From assembly GCA_047633055.1 (NCBI GenBank), contig JBLIEI010000018.1, positions 5,360 to 69,359 on the forward strand: a stretch of 64,000 nucleotides of DNA, written 5' to 3'. Of the stretch, positions 53,109-62,641 are shown one piece after another. Source of the DNA: CALJFL01 sp047633055 (GTDB taxonomy: Bacteria > Pseudomonadota > Gammaproteobacteria > Pseudomonadales > Halieaceae). Every line of letters starts with the position of its first letter. Within the stretch, counting starts at the first letter, position 1. Below the pieces are notes generated by a model. It worked only from the letters and a program-made list of their open reading frames with translations. It had not been told where the DNA came from and made no database searches. A program made the position numbers and the translations under genes.

Positions 53109-54548
53109 TCAGGACGCGATTTTTTTGCCGCGACCGGCGCTGGTTCCGGTCTTTTTGCGCGGTATTTCAAACCTCTGGCGGCGTTCCCATAGGCACTTTC
53201 TGCTGATCCCCAGTTTCTGCGCCAACTCGGTTTCACTCATGGAGTCCTGGTGTTCCAATACAAATCGCTGAAAGTAGTCTTCCAGTGACAAGTCTTCTGC
53301 GGGATCGGTGTTGACTTGCTGTCCACGGGACGGTGGCTGCGCTCCAATTCCCGCTGGTCCACGGATCCGGTTGATGTTGACTAACTCAAGGTCAATGCCC
53401 AGCGCTTCGTTGTCGATCTCGTTGCCGTCGGTCAGTACGACGGCGCGCTCTATGGCGTGCTGGAGTTCGCGCACATTACCGGGCCACTGGTAGGTGGTGA
53501 TGGCCTGGATGGACCGCGGCGATAGAATTAAACTGTCTCGTGACAGGCGTGCGGCCTGTTCTTGCAACATCCGCTCAGCCAGATGCAGGATATCTTTGCC
53601 CCGCTCTCGCAGTGGCGGTAGTGACAACCGCAGGACGTTAATGCGGTAGTAGAGGTCTTGGCGAAATTGACCTTCCGCGGCCAGTGTCGGTAGATTGCGG
53701 TGGGTGGCGCATATCAATCGTACATCGACTTTGCGCGAGTGCACTGAGCCAATTCTCCGTATCTCGCCTTCTTGAATGAAGCGCAGTAGTCTAGCCTGTG
53801 CTTCCATTGGCAGTTCGCCAATTTCGTCGAGAAAAAGTGTTCCCCCATCCGCCGCCTCAATCAGGCCCATGCGACTGGCGTTGGCGCCTGTAAAGGCTCC
53901 TTTCTCGTAGCCAAACAGCTCTGACTCAATCAGGGTTTCAGGAATTGCAGCGCAGTTGACCGAGATCAAGGTCTTTGCAGCGCGCTGACTCAGGTCGTGC
54001 ACACTGCGTGCAACCAGCTCCTTCCCGGTGCCGGTTTCACCCAGTACCAATACAGTGGAGTCTGTTGGAGCGAAACGTTCGATATGGTCAAACAATGTGA
54101 TCATGGGTGGGCAGTTGCCAATGATGCCGGTGAGCTTAACTTTGCTATTTTTACCTCGGCTTTTGCTGCTGTCGGGCTCCACATTCCTCGATATTGGGTG
54201 ATCTGCAATGATTCGCTGGACAGCGTTTATCAAATCTCCGTGATCAAAAGGTTTGGCTATATAGTCGACGGCGCCCATGCGCATCGAGTCGACGGCGGAG
54301 CGCAAGCTGGCGTAACTGGTCATGATGAGGACCGGCACGTCGCCTGCCCGTTTAATCAGGTCTGTGCCCGGTGCGCCTGGTAGACGCAGGTCGCTGATAA
54401 TCAGATCGTAGTCGGTCAGGGAGTATTTGTTCTCGGCTTCCTGCACCGAAGCTGCTTCTGCGACTTCGTAGTTATTTCTTTCCAGTAGACGGCGCAGGGC
54501 GGTGCGGATTACTGATTCATCTTCGACGACAAGAATCTGCTGCATCAT
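53109..54548 (-). CDS. cbrB: CbrB, NtrC-family response regulator
   Basis: A 479-residue sigma-54 activator of carbon/nitrogen catabolism. Receiver domain 1-115 with phosphoacceptor Asp53 (IISDLRLPG). AAA+ domain with Walker A LGETGTGKE (about 169-177), the sigma-54 contact loop GAFTGA (217-222) and Walker B GGTLFLDEIGE. A Fis-type helix-turn-helix is at the end (LAQKLGISRKCLWERRQRF). The position between cbrA and crcZ-pcnB identifies it as CbrB. Confidence 0.93.
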   Translation of the reverse strand: MMQQILVVEDESVIRTALRRLLERNNYEVAEAASVQEAENKYSLTDYDLIISDLRLPGAPGTDLIKRAGDVPVLIMTSYASLRSAVDSMRMGAVDYIAKPFDHGDLINAVQRIIADHPISRNVEPDSSKSRGKNSKVKLTGIIGNCPPMITLFDHIERFAPTDSTVLVLGETGTGKELVARSVHDLSQRAAKTLISVNCAAIPETLIESELFGYEKGAFTGANASRMGLIEAADGGTLFLDEIGELPMEAQARLLRFIQEGEIRRIGSVHSRKVDVRLICATHRNLPTLAAEGQFRQDLYYRINVLRLSLPPLRERGKDILHLAERMLQEQAARLSRDSLILSPRSIQAITTYQWPGNVRELQHAIERAVVLTDGNEIDNEALGIDLELVNINRIRGPAGIGAQPPSRGQQVNTDPAEDLSLEDYFQRFVLEHQDSMSETELAQKLGISRKCLWERRQRFEIPRKKTGTSAGRGKKIAS

Positions 54549-54634
54549 GTGTTACCTATCGAGACTTAGAGACCCAACATACTCCTCCTGCTATTACTTT
54601 TCCAGTAAATACAGGAACTTGGAGTGTCACCGGG

Positions 54635-57613
54635 TTACACTTCGAACGTGCTACCGTAATTGCTCTGAGGTAATTCCAGTAATACACGGGTTCCTGTGTC
54701 ATGGTCTTCCGTGGCGGGGCTGCGAATCTGCAAGGTGCCCCCCATATCCTCGACAATACTATAGACCAGCGCCAGACCCAGGCCGGTGCCTTCCCCCGGG
54801 TCCTTAGTGGTAAAAAACGGTTCGAAGATGCGATCCATCACCTCAGCGGGAATCCCCGAGCCATTATCTTCAACCGAAATCATTACTTGCTCGCCCTGCA
54901 GATCTTCGCTGACGATCACAAAGCCTCCGTCCTCGCAGGCATCTCGCGCGTTGGCCAGTAGATTAATAAACACCTGTAACAGGCGTTGGCTGTCTGCCAG
55001 AACCAGTTGTTCCCGGCCGCATTTATTTTGGTAGTTAATATGCTTGGCCTGCCTGTCGAGTTGTAGCAGGTGAATGGCCTCATCCACACAGTCTGCCAGA
55101 TTACAGGGCCCCAATCTCAGGTCGCCTGCGCCTGACCCTACATGCGAGAAATTAACCAGCGACTCGACAATACGGGTCACCCGATCTGTTTGCTTGAGAA
55201 TGTTCTCGGCGGTATCACGCACTTCCTCAGGATCATTTTCGTACGCCAGATTTTGTGCAAGACAGGCGATGCCGGTGACCGGATTGCCAATTTCGTGGGC
55301 GACACCGGCCGCCAGGCGACCGATAGAAGCCAAGCGTTCACTGTGTAAAAGTTCGTTTTGCAGCACTTCGTAATCGGTGACGTCCTCCACCAAAATCACC
55401 CGGACTGCATCATCCCTCGTGCCACTGTGAGACGCTTTATGCAGACTGATCCAGCGGGAATTGCCACTCTCCAATACGACTTCACGTTTTGCTACAGCCT
55501 CCGAGTCGGCGTTGATGAAATCTCTTATTATCTCGCGCCATGGGGAGTTCACAGAGCTGATTAAGGCGCCTACAACCGCGCCCGCCGAAATGCCGGTAAT
55601 CTGCTCCATACTGCGATTCCACAACAGAATTTCGCCGTCATCAGCGGAGGAGCAGACACCCATGGGGAGATTGTCCAAAGTCTCGCGATAGTGGCGACGC
55701 AGATTGTTCAGGTCAGCGGCCACGCCGGTAAATTGTCCCTGGGCCTTATCAACTTTGCGCTCCAGCAGGGTGAAGTCTTCCGGTGTGTCCTGCAGTTCAG
55801 GTTGGTAGGGCAGGCAGCGGTTGACCATGCTTAGTGCCACAGCGGGTCCGAGCAGCCTCGATAAATTTGTTTCCAGCCTGACCCGCAACCGACGCAGCGC
55901 ATAAGGCCGGGACTCATCGGCATCGAACTGAAGCTCGGCGAGTGCCCGGTTAACTTCAGTCGTGGCGATTTCTTCGCCCAGGCCCTCACTAAGGAGAATG
56001 GAAAATTCAGCCGCGTCAGCTATTGCGAGGGTCTGTCTTGGCGGCCGTTTGTTATCATCCATGGAGCAAATCTCAGCCGCCACCTGTTCCTCGTTGCTGA
56101 CTCGGGTGAAGACGGAGACGGCGACGAACACCACAACATTGAAAAACAAAGCGATAAGGCTGTCCGTTCCCCAGGTGCTGGCAGGTCCGCCAAACCATTG
56201 AGTGATCCAGGAGTACAGCCAGTCCGGGCGAGGGCCGCCCAGCACCGGCAACAATAAAGTCAGTATCCATAAACAAAGCCCTACCGCCAGACCCGCCAGC
56301 AACCCCTTGCGATTAGCGCCTGGCCAGTAGAGCGTGGCCACAATGCCAGGCAAAAAATGCAGGGTGCCGCCGAAGGCGACGAAGCCGAGTTCGGCCAGGC
56401 TCTGGCGGCCATTGAGTGTGAGGAAAAATAAATAACCAGCGCCGATGAGCAGGGTGATTAAGCCGCGGCGTTGCCACTGCAACTTGATATAAAGGTTTTG
56501 ATCACGATGCAGCGGCAATACGGTGCGCGGTAATACCAGGTGATTGAGGCACATGTTTGCCAGCGCCAGAGTGGTGACAATGATGGTGGCACTGGCAGCC
56601 GAGAGGCCGGCGGCGAAGGCAGTGGCGCTGATAGCGGTTGACTCCAGAGCCAAGCCAATAGCGATTCCTGAATACTCCACTGGCAGATCATGGCCCAGCT
56701 TCATACCGGCCCAGATCAGTGGCAAAACCGGTAAGCCCAGCAGCAGCAGGTACAAGGGCAGCGCCCAGCTGGCGACCCGCATATCCTCAATGTCGGTGTT
56801 CTCGGCGAAGGCCATATGAAATATGTGCGGCATGCAGACCGCGCCTGCGAAAAAGAGCAGCAGCATGGTGCGGGCCGATTCACCGTTGACCGGGCGTTCC
56901 AGCATGGCGGTAACCTGTGGCTGAGTGGATAGCCACACCTCCATATCAGCGAAGCCGCCAAACACCTGATTTACCACCATGAACATAAGCGCCAGCATGG
57001 CGGTCATTTTTACCAATGATTCAAATGCGATGGCGGTGACCATGCCGGTATTGCGGTTGGGTGTTGAAACGTTACGGGTACCAAAAAAAATCGAGAAGGC
57101 GGTAATGATGATGCAAAACAGCAACGCCAGCCCGTCCTGATGCTCGGTGGCCGGTAGCAGACGAGCATCGTCTCCTGCCAGAATATGGATGGTGTCGGCA
57201 ACCGCCTGTATCTGCAGTGCCAACAATGGCAGCAGTGTTGCGCACATGGCCAGAGTCACTGCAGCGCCTACCCACTGGCTACGAAACCTGAACGCGAGAA
57301 CATCAGCCATTGAGGCCAATTGGTAGACCCGGCACAGGCGCAAAATTGGCAGCAGCACGAGCGTGGCGACCAGAAACATCATGACGACGCCAATGTAGTA
57401 AAATAAATAGCTGTAGCCGTACTCTGCGGCCAAGGCAAACACGCCATTGGTCGCGATAGCGCCGGCGATAACGCCGAGTGACAACACATAGGTTGCCGGA
57501 TGGTGGGTGATACGCCTGGGTAATAAGCCGCGGTCCGCGGCCAGAGCGACCAGAAACATGGCAGAGAGATAGGCGATGGTAACCAGAACAATCTGGCTGA
57601 GGCTAAAGCTCAT
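54635..57613 (-). CDS. cbrA: CbrA, transporter-fused sensor histidine kinase
   Basis: A 992-residue hybrid of a sodium:solute symporter-like domain (about 12-13 membrane helices, residues 5-490) and a kinase. After the transporter come a STAC-type linker, a PAS domain (about 645-760), HisKA with ERLASIGRLAAGVAHEIGNPVTGI (phosphoacceptor His) and HATPase with NLLANARDA, VEDNGSGIP and GEGTGLGLALVYSIVEDMGG. In Pseudomonas CbrA takes up histidine and signals to CbrB. The ATG at 57613 (MSFSLSQIVLV) is chosen because it matches the Pseudomonas start and overlaps cbrX by 11 bases; 12 extra residues are possible upstream. Confidence 0.93.
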   Translation of the reverse strand: MSFSLSQIVLVTIAYLSAMFLVALAADRGLLPRRITHHPATYVLSLGVIAGAIATNGVFALAAEYGYSYLFYYIGVVMMFLVATLVLLPILRLCRVYQLASMADVLAFRFRSQWVGAAVTLAMCATLLPLLALQIQAVADTIHILAGDDARLLPATEHQDGLALLFCIIITAFSIFFGTRNVSTPNRNTGMVTAIAFESLVKMTAMLALMFMVVNQVFGGFADMEVWLSTQPQVTAMLERPVNGESARTMLLLFFAGAVCMPHIFHMAFAENTDIEDMRVASWALPLYLLLLGLPVLPLIWAGMKLGHDLPVEYSGIAIGLALESTAISATAFAAGLSAASATIIVTTLALANMCLNHLVLPRTVLPLHRDQNLYIKLQWQRRGLITLLIGAGYLFFLTLNGRQSLAELGFVAFGGTLHFLPGIVATLYWPGANRKGLLAGLAVGLCLWILTLLLPVLGGPRPDWLYSWITQWFGGPASTWGTDSLIALFFNVVVFVAVSVFTRVSNEEQVAAEICSMDDNKRPPRQTLAIADAAEFSILLSEGLGEEIATTEVNRALAELQFDADESRPYALRRLRVRLETNLSRLLGPAVALSMVNRCLPYQPELQDTPEDFTLLERKVDKAQGQFTGVAADLNNLRRHYRETLDNLPMGVCSSADDGEILLWNRSMEQITGISAGAVVGALISSVNSPWREIIRDFINADSEAVAKREVVLESGNSRWISLHKASHSGTRDDAVRVILVEDVTDYEVLQNELLHSERLASIGRLAAGVAHEIGNPVTGIACLAQNLAYENDPEEVRDTAENILKQTDRVTRIVESLVNFSHVGSGAGDLRLGPCNLADCVDEAIHLLQLDRQAKHINYQNKCGREQLVLADSQRLLQVFINLLANARDACEDGGFVIVSEDLQGEQVMISVEDNGSGIPAEVMDRIFEPFFTTKDPGEGTGLGLALVYSIVEDMGGTLQIRSPATEDHDTGTRVLLELPQSNYGSTFEV

Positions 57614-57779
57614 CGGGATACCGACTGCGTTGATTCCAGTAGGCAGCAAGCACCATCAATAGCCAGAGCAGGTAGGGCCGATACCAGACGGCGCCACCGG
57701 TAAATGCCCAGGCTTCAATCGAGGGCAGAAAAATAAGCGCAAGCCCCAATATCATCAGCAGGGCTCGATTGATGTACAT
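57603..57779 (-). CDS. cbrX: CbrX-like small membrane protein, overlapping cbrA
   Basis: A 58-residue frame opening MYINRALLMILGLALIFLP, with a hydrophobic stretch at about 6-20 and another at 36-47 (LLWLLMVLAAYW), ending YPDEL. Its stop lies 11 bases inside cbrA, so the genes overlap in different frames. Pseudomonas species have a small cbrX gene translationally coupled to cbrA at this position. Size, topology and overlap match. The name is by position and character, not alignment. Confidence 0.75.
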   Translation of the reverse strand: MYINRALLMILGLALIFLPSIEAWAFTGGAVWYRPYLLWLLMVLAAYWNQRSRYPDEL

Positions 57780-57845
57780 GGTGATAGTTTTCCCGGACGG
57801 TAAGGCCCCCGATACTACTGAAGCTGGGATAAGCGGTAAAGCGGT

Positions 57846-58730
57846 TCAGCGTTGTTGGATAGACATCCGTGCGGGTACGGCATCGCGGGACCAACCGAGA
57901 ACAGCGTGCTTGATTAACTCTTGAGGGCATTCCAGTTCAACGGCAGGCGGTGCCTGCTGCAGGAAGGCCAGCGCATAACGTAAATTGGTACAGGCGAGTT
58001 CATCATCCAGTGGCGTCGCATGACTTCGCTTGCTCAGTTTCTGTCCCAGTGAATTACTGATTATCGGGATATGGCCATATTTTGGGGCGGGATAGGTAAG
58101 GGCTTGCTGCAGGTAAAGCTGGCGTGCGCTGGAGTCCAGAATATCCGAGCCTCGAATAATATGGGAAATTTTCTGTTCGGCATCATCTACCACCACCGCG
58201 AGTTGGTAGGCGTACAGGGAGTCCTTACGCTTAACGATGAAGTCTGGGGTATCGCGGCCCAGGGGTACATGCTGTTGGCCCTGCCAGATATCGTCAAACC
58301 CCAGACATGCCCCCTCGGGCACTGCTATCCGTAACGCTCGGGGCTGGGCTACGTCGTGTTGCCGTAGCAAGCAGCGGCCTCTGCAACTTCCGTCAGGACC
58401 TAGGCGGCTTCGTGTGCAATCACAATGAAATAACAGGCCCAGCTCACTGAGTTGGTTCAAGGCGTGTTCGTAGGCCTCATTGCGCTGTCCCTGCCACATA
58501 ACCTCGCCATCCCAATGCAGGCCATGGCGATCGAGGCTGGTAAAAATCAAGTCGGCGGCGCCGCGAATTACGCGTGGCGGGTCCAGGTCTTCCATGCGCA
58601 ATAACCACTCACCCTGCTGGTGGCGGGCATCCAGGAAGCTGGCGAGGGCTGCGATAAGTGAGCCCATGTGAAGTGGGCCAGTGGGGGAGGGCGCAAAACG
58701 CCCTCGGTAGTCTTTGTTGGCTTGGCTCAT
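57846..58730 (-). CDS. gluQ: Glutamyl-Q tRNA(Asp) synthetase
   Basis: A 294-residue truncated glutamyl-tRNA synthetase that glutamylates queuosine in tRNA-Asp and lacks the anticodon-binding domain. HIGH-type motif in RFAPSPTGPLHMGSL (near residue 10), zinc-type cysteine cluster CDCTRSRLGPDGSCRGRC (near 103) and KMSKS-type KLSKRSHATPL (near 230). The ATG at 58730 is favoured over an in-frame TTG 15 bases upstream. It follows dksA, as in E. coli and Pseudomonas. Confidence 0.93.
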   Translation of the reverse strand: MSQANKDYRGRFAPSPTGPLHMGSLIAALASFLDARHQQGEWLLRMEDLDPPRVIRGAADLIFTSLDRHGLHWDGEVMWQGQRNEAYEHALNQLSELGLLFHCDCTRSRLGPDGSCRGRCLLRQHDVAQPRALRIAVPEGACLGFDDIWQGQQHVPLGRDTPDFIVKRKDSLYAYQLAVVVDDAEQKISHIIRGSDILDSSARQLYLQQALTYPAPKYGHIPIISNSLGQKLSKRSHATPLDDELACTNLRYALAFLQQAPPAVELECPQELIKHAVLGWSRDAVPARMSIQQR

Positions 58731-58756
58731 GACGCCTGGCGCCAAGGGCTCAGTGT

Positions 58757-59248
58757 TTAGCCGAGTACCTGACGTTCTTTGATCTCGTCCAGGGTTTTAC
58801 AATCGATACACAGCGTGGCTGTTGGTCTGGCTTCCAGGCGCTTGATGCCGATTTCGACGCCACAGGCATCACAGAAACCGTAATCGTCCTGATCGATACG
58901 CTCCATCATACTGTCAATTTTCTTGATCAGCTTGCGCTCGCGGTCCCGCGTGCGTAATTCCAGACTGAACTCTTCTTCTTGGGTCGCACGATCCGCCGGA
59001 TCAGGGAAGTTTGCCGCCTCGTCTTTCATATGGCTAACCGTGCGATCAACCTCTTGCATCAGCTCGGATTTCCACTTGAGCAGGATGCCGCGGAAGTGCT
59101 CCCGCTGCGGCTCGCTCATGTATTCTTCACCGCGCTTGGGCTTGTAGGGTTCAAAATTACTGAACTCAATCAATGAACCGGCAGATTTTGATATCTTTCT
59201 TGCGGCCGGTTTTTTCTTGGCGGCGTTAGGTGCTACTTTTGTTGGCAT
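58757..59248 (-). CDS. dksA: RNA polymerase-binding factor DksA
   Basis: A 163-residue stringent-response cofactor of RNA polymerase. The coiled-coil tip DPADRATQEEEF (Asp83/Asp86 equivalent to the functional aspartates of E. coli) and a complete four-Cys zinc finger (Cys126, 129, 147, 150) mark it as the classical zinc form. The N-terminal 20 residues are Lys/Ala-rich, longer than in E. coli. Confidence 0.95.
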   Translation of the reverse strand: MPTKVAPNAAKKKPAARKISKSAGSLIEFSNFEPYKPKRGEEYMSEPQREHFRGILLKWKSELMQEVDRTVSHMKDEAANFPDPADRATQEEEFSLELRTRDRERKLIKKIDSMMERIDQDDYGFCDACGVEIGIKRLEARPTATLCIDCKTLDEIKERQVLG

Positions 59249-59446
59249 GGTTAGGTTCCCATACGAGTTGTGTTTCGAATTTGGCGATGAAATACCCTAC
59301 GGTAACGGGCTGGCTGTCATCAGAGGGCGGAGAAACTACCAGAAATCAAACTCTCGTGCTACTAAAAAATTAAACTTTAGCGTTGGCCTACAACCGCTGA
59401 AAATCCCTTGTTAGAATACTGCGTTCAAGTCCCGTTGGTGGCCCCT

Positions 59447-59560
59447 ATGTCCCGATTCAGAAATCAGCTGCAAATTGGTGCAATACCGGCTGTTGCCGAT
59501 GAAGAGTTTTCCCGACGGGGTCTACGCACCGAAATTCGAGCTCCGCGGGAGCTGCACTAG
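59447..59560 (+). CDS. Doubtful 37-codon ORF upstream of sfsA
   Basis: ATG at 59447 reads MSRFRNQLQIGAIPAV and ends with a TAG that overlaps the sfsA GTG by one base, as in coupled genes. There is no clear ribosome-binding site, and I recognise no family. It may be a leader or chance. The remainder of 59249-59446 shows nothing else. Confidence 0.25.
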   Translation: MSRFRNQLQIGAIPAVADEEFSRRGLRTEIRAPRELH

Positions 59561-60267
59561 TGGATTTGCCAAACCTGGAGCAGGGCCTGCTGTTACGTCG
59601 CTATAAGCGGTTTCTCGCCGATGTCGAACTGGCCAGTGGCGAGGTGATCACCGTGCATTGCCCAAATACTGGCGCCATGACGGGCTGTGCACCTGATAGG
59701 GGCAGGGTCTGGCTGTCGCGCAGTGACTCCAAAACCCGTAAATACCCGCATACCTGGGAGTTGGTGGAAACGCCGGTGGGCTTGGCCTGTATTCACTCGG
59801 CAAGAGCAAATAAGGTCGTAGCGGAGGCGTTTGAAGCCAGTGTTTTGCCGGGGTTCGAGGGCTACCCGGAAGTGCGCAGAGAGGTGAAATATGGTCGCGG
59901 TTGTCGCGCCGACCTCCTCTTGAGCGGCCCAACCGGCCGGGTATTTGTGGAAGTGAAAGCCGTCACTCTTTGCCGGGAGAATGGCCAGGGAGTGTTCCCG
60001 GATGCGGTCAGTGAGCGCGGTCGCAAGCACCTGGAGGAATTGCGGGACATTGTGGATGAGAGCACCAGGGCGATGATGCTGTTCTGCGTATTTCACACGG
60101 GGATTGACCGGGTCAGCGCGGCGGGAGACATCGACCCCCGGTATCGGGCGGCGTTGGAAGAAGCATTAAGTGCCGGCATTGAAGTGGAGGCCTGGGGCGT
60201 CGATATCAGCACCCAGCGAATGGTATTGACTGAGCGCCTGCCCTTCACTGTGGACCCCGACCAATAG
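59560..60267 (+). CDS. sfsA: SfsA family DNA-binding/nuclease-like protein
   Basis: A 235-residue protein of the sugar fermentation stimulation family, with an OB-like N-terminal part (RRYKRFLADVELASGEVITVHCPNTGAMTGC) and a PD-(D/E)xK-like C-terminal part (RADLLLSGPTGRVFVEVKAVTL, near residue 110). The true biochemical function in bacteria is unclear. The GTG start overlaps a possible small upstream ORF. Neighbouring dksA is typical. Confidence 0.92.
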   Translation: MDLPNLEQGLLLRRYKRFLADVELASGEVITVHCPNTGAMTGCAPDRGRVWLSRSDSKTRKYPHTWELVETPVGLACIHSARANKVVAEAFEASVLPGFEGYPEVRREVKYGRGCRADLLLSGPTGRVFVEVKAVTLCRENGQGVFPDAVSERGRKHLEELRDIVDESTRAMMLFCVFHTGIDRVSAAGDIDPRYRAALEEALSAGIEVEAWGVDISTQRMVLTERLPFTVDPDQ

Positions 60268-60270
60268 ACC

Positions 60271-60585
60271 TCAGTCCAGATAGATATCGCCGTTGCTGAG
60301 CGTGAACGGGATGACGTTCAGAAATTGCCCCAGGCAGGGGCCAGAGACGCACTCACCGGTATGAGATAAAAATTCAGCACCGTGACGCTGACAAAAAATC
60401 ATTTGGGCTGATGCTCTTGCCACCGAACCACCCATGGGATCCAGGCTGTCGTTCACATGAGGGCACTTGTTCTCGTACAAAAACAATTCGCCATTGCGAT
60501 TGACGACCAGCAGCTGCAGGTAATCAACCTGCACACTGGTTGTTTCATTGACCGGAAAATCATCGAGGTGTCCGATTCGGCTCAT
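60271..60585 (-). CDS. Rieske-type [2Fe-2S] ferredoxin
   Basis: A 104-residue small Rieske protein with ligands Cys41, His43 (CPH) and Cys65, His68 (CQRH), 21 residues apart between pairs. No membrane anchor. Soluble Rieske ferredoxins of this type feed oxygenases or serve unknown redox roles, and no oxygenase is adjacent. It is convergent with sfsA (three-base gap). Confidence 0.85.
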   Translation of the reverse strand: MSRIGHLDDFPVNETTSVQVDYLQLLVVNRNGELFLYENKCPHVNDSLDPMGGSVARASAQMIFCQRHGAEFLSHTGECVSGPCLGQFLNVIPFTLSNGDIYLD

Positions 60586-60628
60586 AAGATGTCGCTCTGC
60601 CTAGGTTCGCGTTAGGATATACTAGGGT

Positions 60629-61414
60629 GTGGTTATTGTCGTGATATCCACGGGGAAGGCAACGTCCAGGAGACGTAGGCGGGCGACACTATTGACAGAA
60701 TTTGAGCCAGACCAGGCCTATCTTACGGGTCGGGATGAGTCCAGGCTGGTGACGCTGGTCGATGGGCATCGCTTACTGCCGCAGGTGGCGGCGGCCTTTG
60801 ATGATTTATCAAGCGACGCCCGCGCCGCTGGCTTTGATCTTGCCATCGCCAGCAGCTTTCGGTCTTTTGAGCGACAGTGTGCAATATGGAATGGTAAGGC
60901 CCAGGGGCAGCGAACTGTTCACGGTGATTCGGGGGTGATACTGCAGCGCACTGAGCTCAGTCAGGAGCAGTGGCTACATGCAATTTTGCGGTTTTCCGCA
61001 CTGCCGGGGACCTCTCGGCATCACTGGGGTTCAGATCTCGATGTGTATGACGCCGCTGCGATGGCCGGAGATTATCAGGTGCAACTGACGCCTCAGGAGG
61101 TTGCATCGGGAGGCGTATTTGATGCTCTGCATTGCTGGTTGGATGAGCGGATGGCGACGGATCAGTCTCATGGGTTCTATCGTCCATATGCCGTTGACCG
61201 TGGCGGTGTTGCACCTGAGCGCTGGCATTTGAGCTATGCGCCGGTGGCTAGATCCTGCGAATCCTGTCTATCGGTACGCACATTGCACTTGGCCTGGGAT
61301 AGCCTTGCTGTGCAGCAGCGCTTGTTGTTGCGAGAGTTAGTTGAGGAGGACTTAGAACAAATTCTGGCACGCTATGTCACCGTAGCTCCCGACTGGTGTC
61401 CGTCAGATTACTAG
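60629..61414 (+). CDS. M15-family peptidase (D-Ala-D-Ala carboxypeptidase-like)
   Basis: A peptidoglycan-peptide hydrolase of the VanY/M15B type, 261 residues from the GTG. The family core SSFRSFERQCAIWNGKAQG, LPGTSRHHWGSDLDVYD (zinc His/Asp, near residue 130) and PERWHLSYAP (second zinc His) is intact. No signal peptide is visible. The real start may be the TTG at 60692 (MTEFEPDQAYLTGRDESRL), since the first 21 residues (Arg-rich) look untypical. Confidence 0.85.
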   Translation: MVIVVISTGKATSRRRRRATLLTEFEPDQAYLTGRDESRLVTLVDGHRLLPQVAAAFDDLSSDARAAGFDLAIASSFRSFERQCAIWNGKAQGQRTVHGDSGVILQRTELSQEQWLHAILRFSALPGTSRHHWGSDLDVYDAAAMAGDYQVQLTPQEVASGGVFDALHCWLDERMATDQSHGFYRPYAVDRGGVAPERWHLSYAPVARSCESCLSVRTLHLAWDSLAVQQRLLLRELVEEDLEQILARYVTVAPDWCPSDY

Positions 61415-61522
61415 TCGTTAGCGCCATACGATTTTCAAGTGGCTACTGTCTCCTGGCCCAAGGGGGAAGTTCCACTCTGGCCAGCTTGAGCGCCGGCGAG
61501 AGCGAGAATAGCGCAGTTTCTG

Positions 61523-62161
61523 TTAGCGCTTCGCCGCGTCGTGGAGGTTGCCGAAGTGATTCCAGTAATCCTTTTCCGCAGCTGCAACGACCTGTAAGGC
61601 TTCATCACGACCGTAGACGTAGTCCACTTTAACGTTCACTTCTTTGCCCGGCTGCATTTTGTAAGTCGAGAAATAGTGCTGCAGGCGTTCGATTTTAATC
61701 GGCGGCAGGTCTTTGATGTCCATGACATCGCCCCAAATATTATCGCCTTCCAATATCGCGATAATCTTGTCGTCGGCTTCGCCATCGTCAATCATCTGGA
61801 TGCCGCCAACAATGCGGGCATTGAGGATAATGTCGGCACGGGTAATGTGGCGTTCGGAATAGACGCAAATATCCAGCGGATCGGCATCGGCGATATCCAC
61901 ATCTTTGCAACGTTTGGCCACTTCTTCAGCACAATAGGTGCGCGGGATAAAGCCGTATAGAGCAGGTGGGCTGGAGGTTGTGCGCTGCGGTCGATCTACC
62001 ATCAGGAAGCCAGAGTTCTTGTCGACTTCATACTTAACGACGTCGGACGGTGTCATCTCGACATAAACCTGAACAATGTCCTCAACTGATTCGTCAGAGC
62101 GGGCGTGCAAACCGTGCCAAGGGTGGCGCCGCCAGCGGTTATATTCGGTGTTCTCGTACAT
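61523..62161 (-). CDS. ppa: Inorganic pyrophosphatase (family I)
   Basis: A 212-residue soluble family I pyrophosphatase. The metal-binding segment DADPLDICVYSE (near residue 95) matches the D-x-D-P-x-D signature. YGFIPRTYC near 70 and DDKIIAILEGDNIW near 135 also fit. The protein resembles the branch with longer C-terminus (KDYWNHFGNL). It lies on the same strand as, and 480 bp downstream of, a probable PPi-using phosphofructokinase, an enzyme that competes for the same PPi. Confidence 0.9.
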   Translation of the reverse strand: MYENTEYNRWRRHPWHGLHARSDESVEDIVQVYVEMTPSDVVKYEVDKNSGFLMVDRPQRTTSSPPALYGFIPRTYCAEEVAKRCKDVDIADADPLDICVYSERHITRADIILNARIVGGIQMIDDGEADDKIIAILEGDNIWGDVMDIKDLPPIKIERLQHYFSTYKMQPGKEVNVKVDYVYGRDEALQVVAAAEKDYWNHFGNLHDAAKR

Positions 62162-62434
62162 GTTTTACCTCAAATCAAAGCTGTCGCAACAAGGGTGCGG
62201 AGTGTACAGGGCGCGGTGCAGAAAATCTTCTTTGCGCGGGGTGAAAAATAGGGTTCTTCGGGCATCAGGGGCTGTCTCCGGATTTTTCAAAGGCTCGGCT
62301 TCGGTATTCCCCGAAGATCAGTGAGGGCCCCTCCCCTACCGTCGCAGTGTTCCCAGTAGATCGGTCGATTTTTAGATAGTTGTCTTAAAACGCTTAATTG
62401 AATATCGCGATCGAGCAGGATTGCAACAGCCGAG

Positions 62435-62510
62435 GGCGGGTGAGCGTTTCTCACCAAGCGAATTCGTTGGTCCGGCACACCGGGAGCGACTGAGAAACAT
62501 TCTCCCGCCC
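62435..62510. repeat. Nested inverted repeats in the ppa-pfp spacer
   Basis: In the 480-bp spacer 62162-62641, GGGCGGGTGAGCGTTTCTCA (about 62435) pairs with TGAGAAACATTCTCCCGCCC (to about 62510) at 17 of 20 positions. Within it are ACCAA/TTGGT around CGAATTCG, and a CCGG repeat. This is far more structure than chance and no protein is supported. It could be a structured RNA, a REP-like element or a complex terminator. The rest of the spacer has GC-rich fragments I cannot assign. Confidence 0.55.
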
Positions 62511-62641
62511 GCGGCCGCTAGAATGCAACAGAGTCGAGGATCTAAGGGTAATCCTACCCGGCTACCCGGTAATACGCGATTAACCAAAAATTCCCCGGTC
62601 TACGGGAAGAACCGAGGTGTCACCGCACGACTCAGGGTGAC

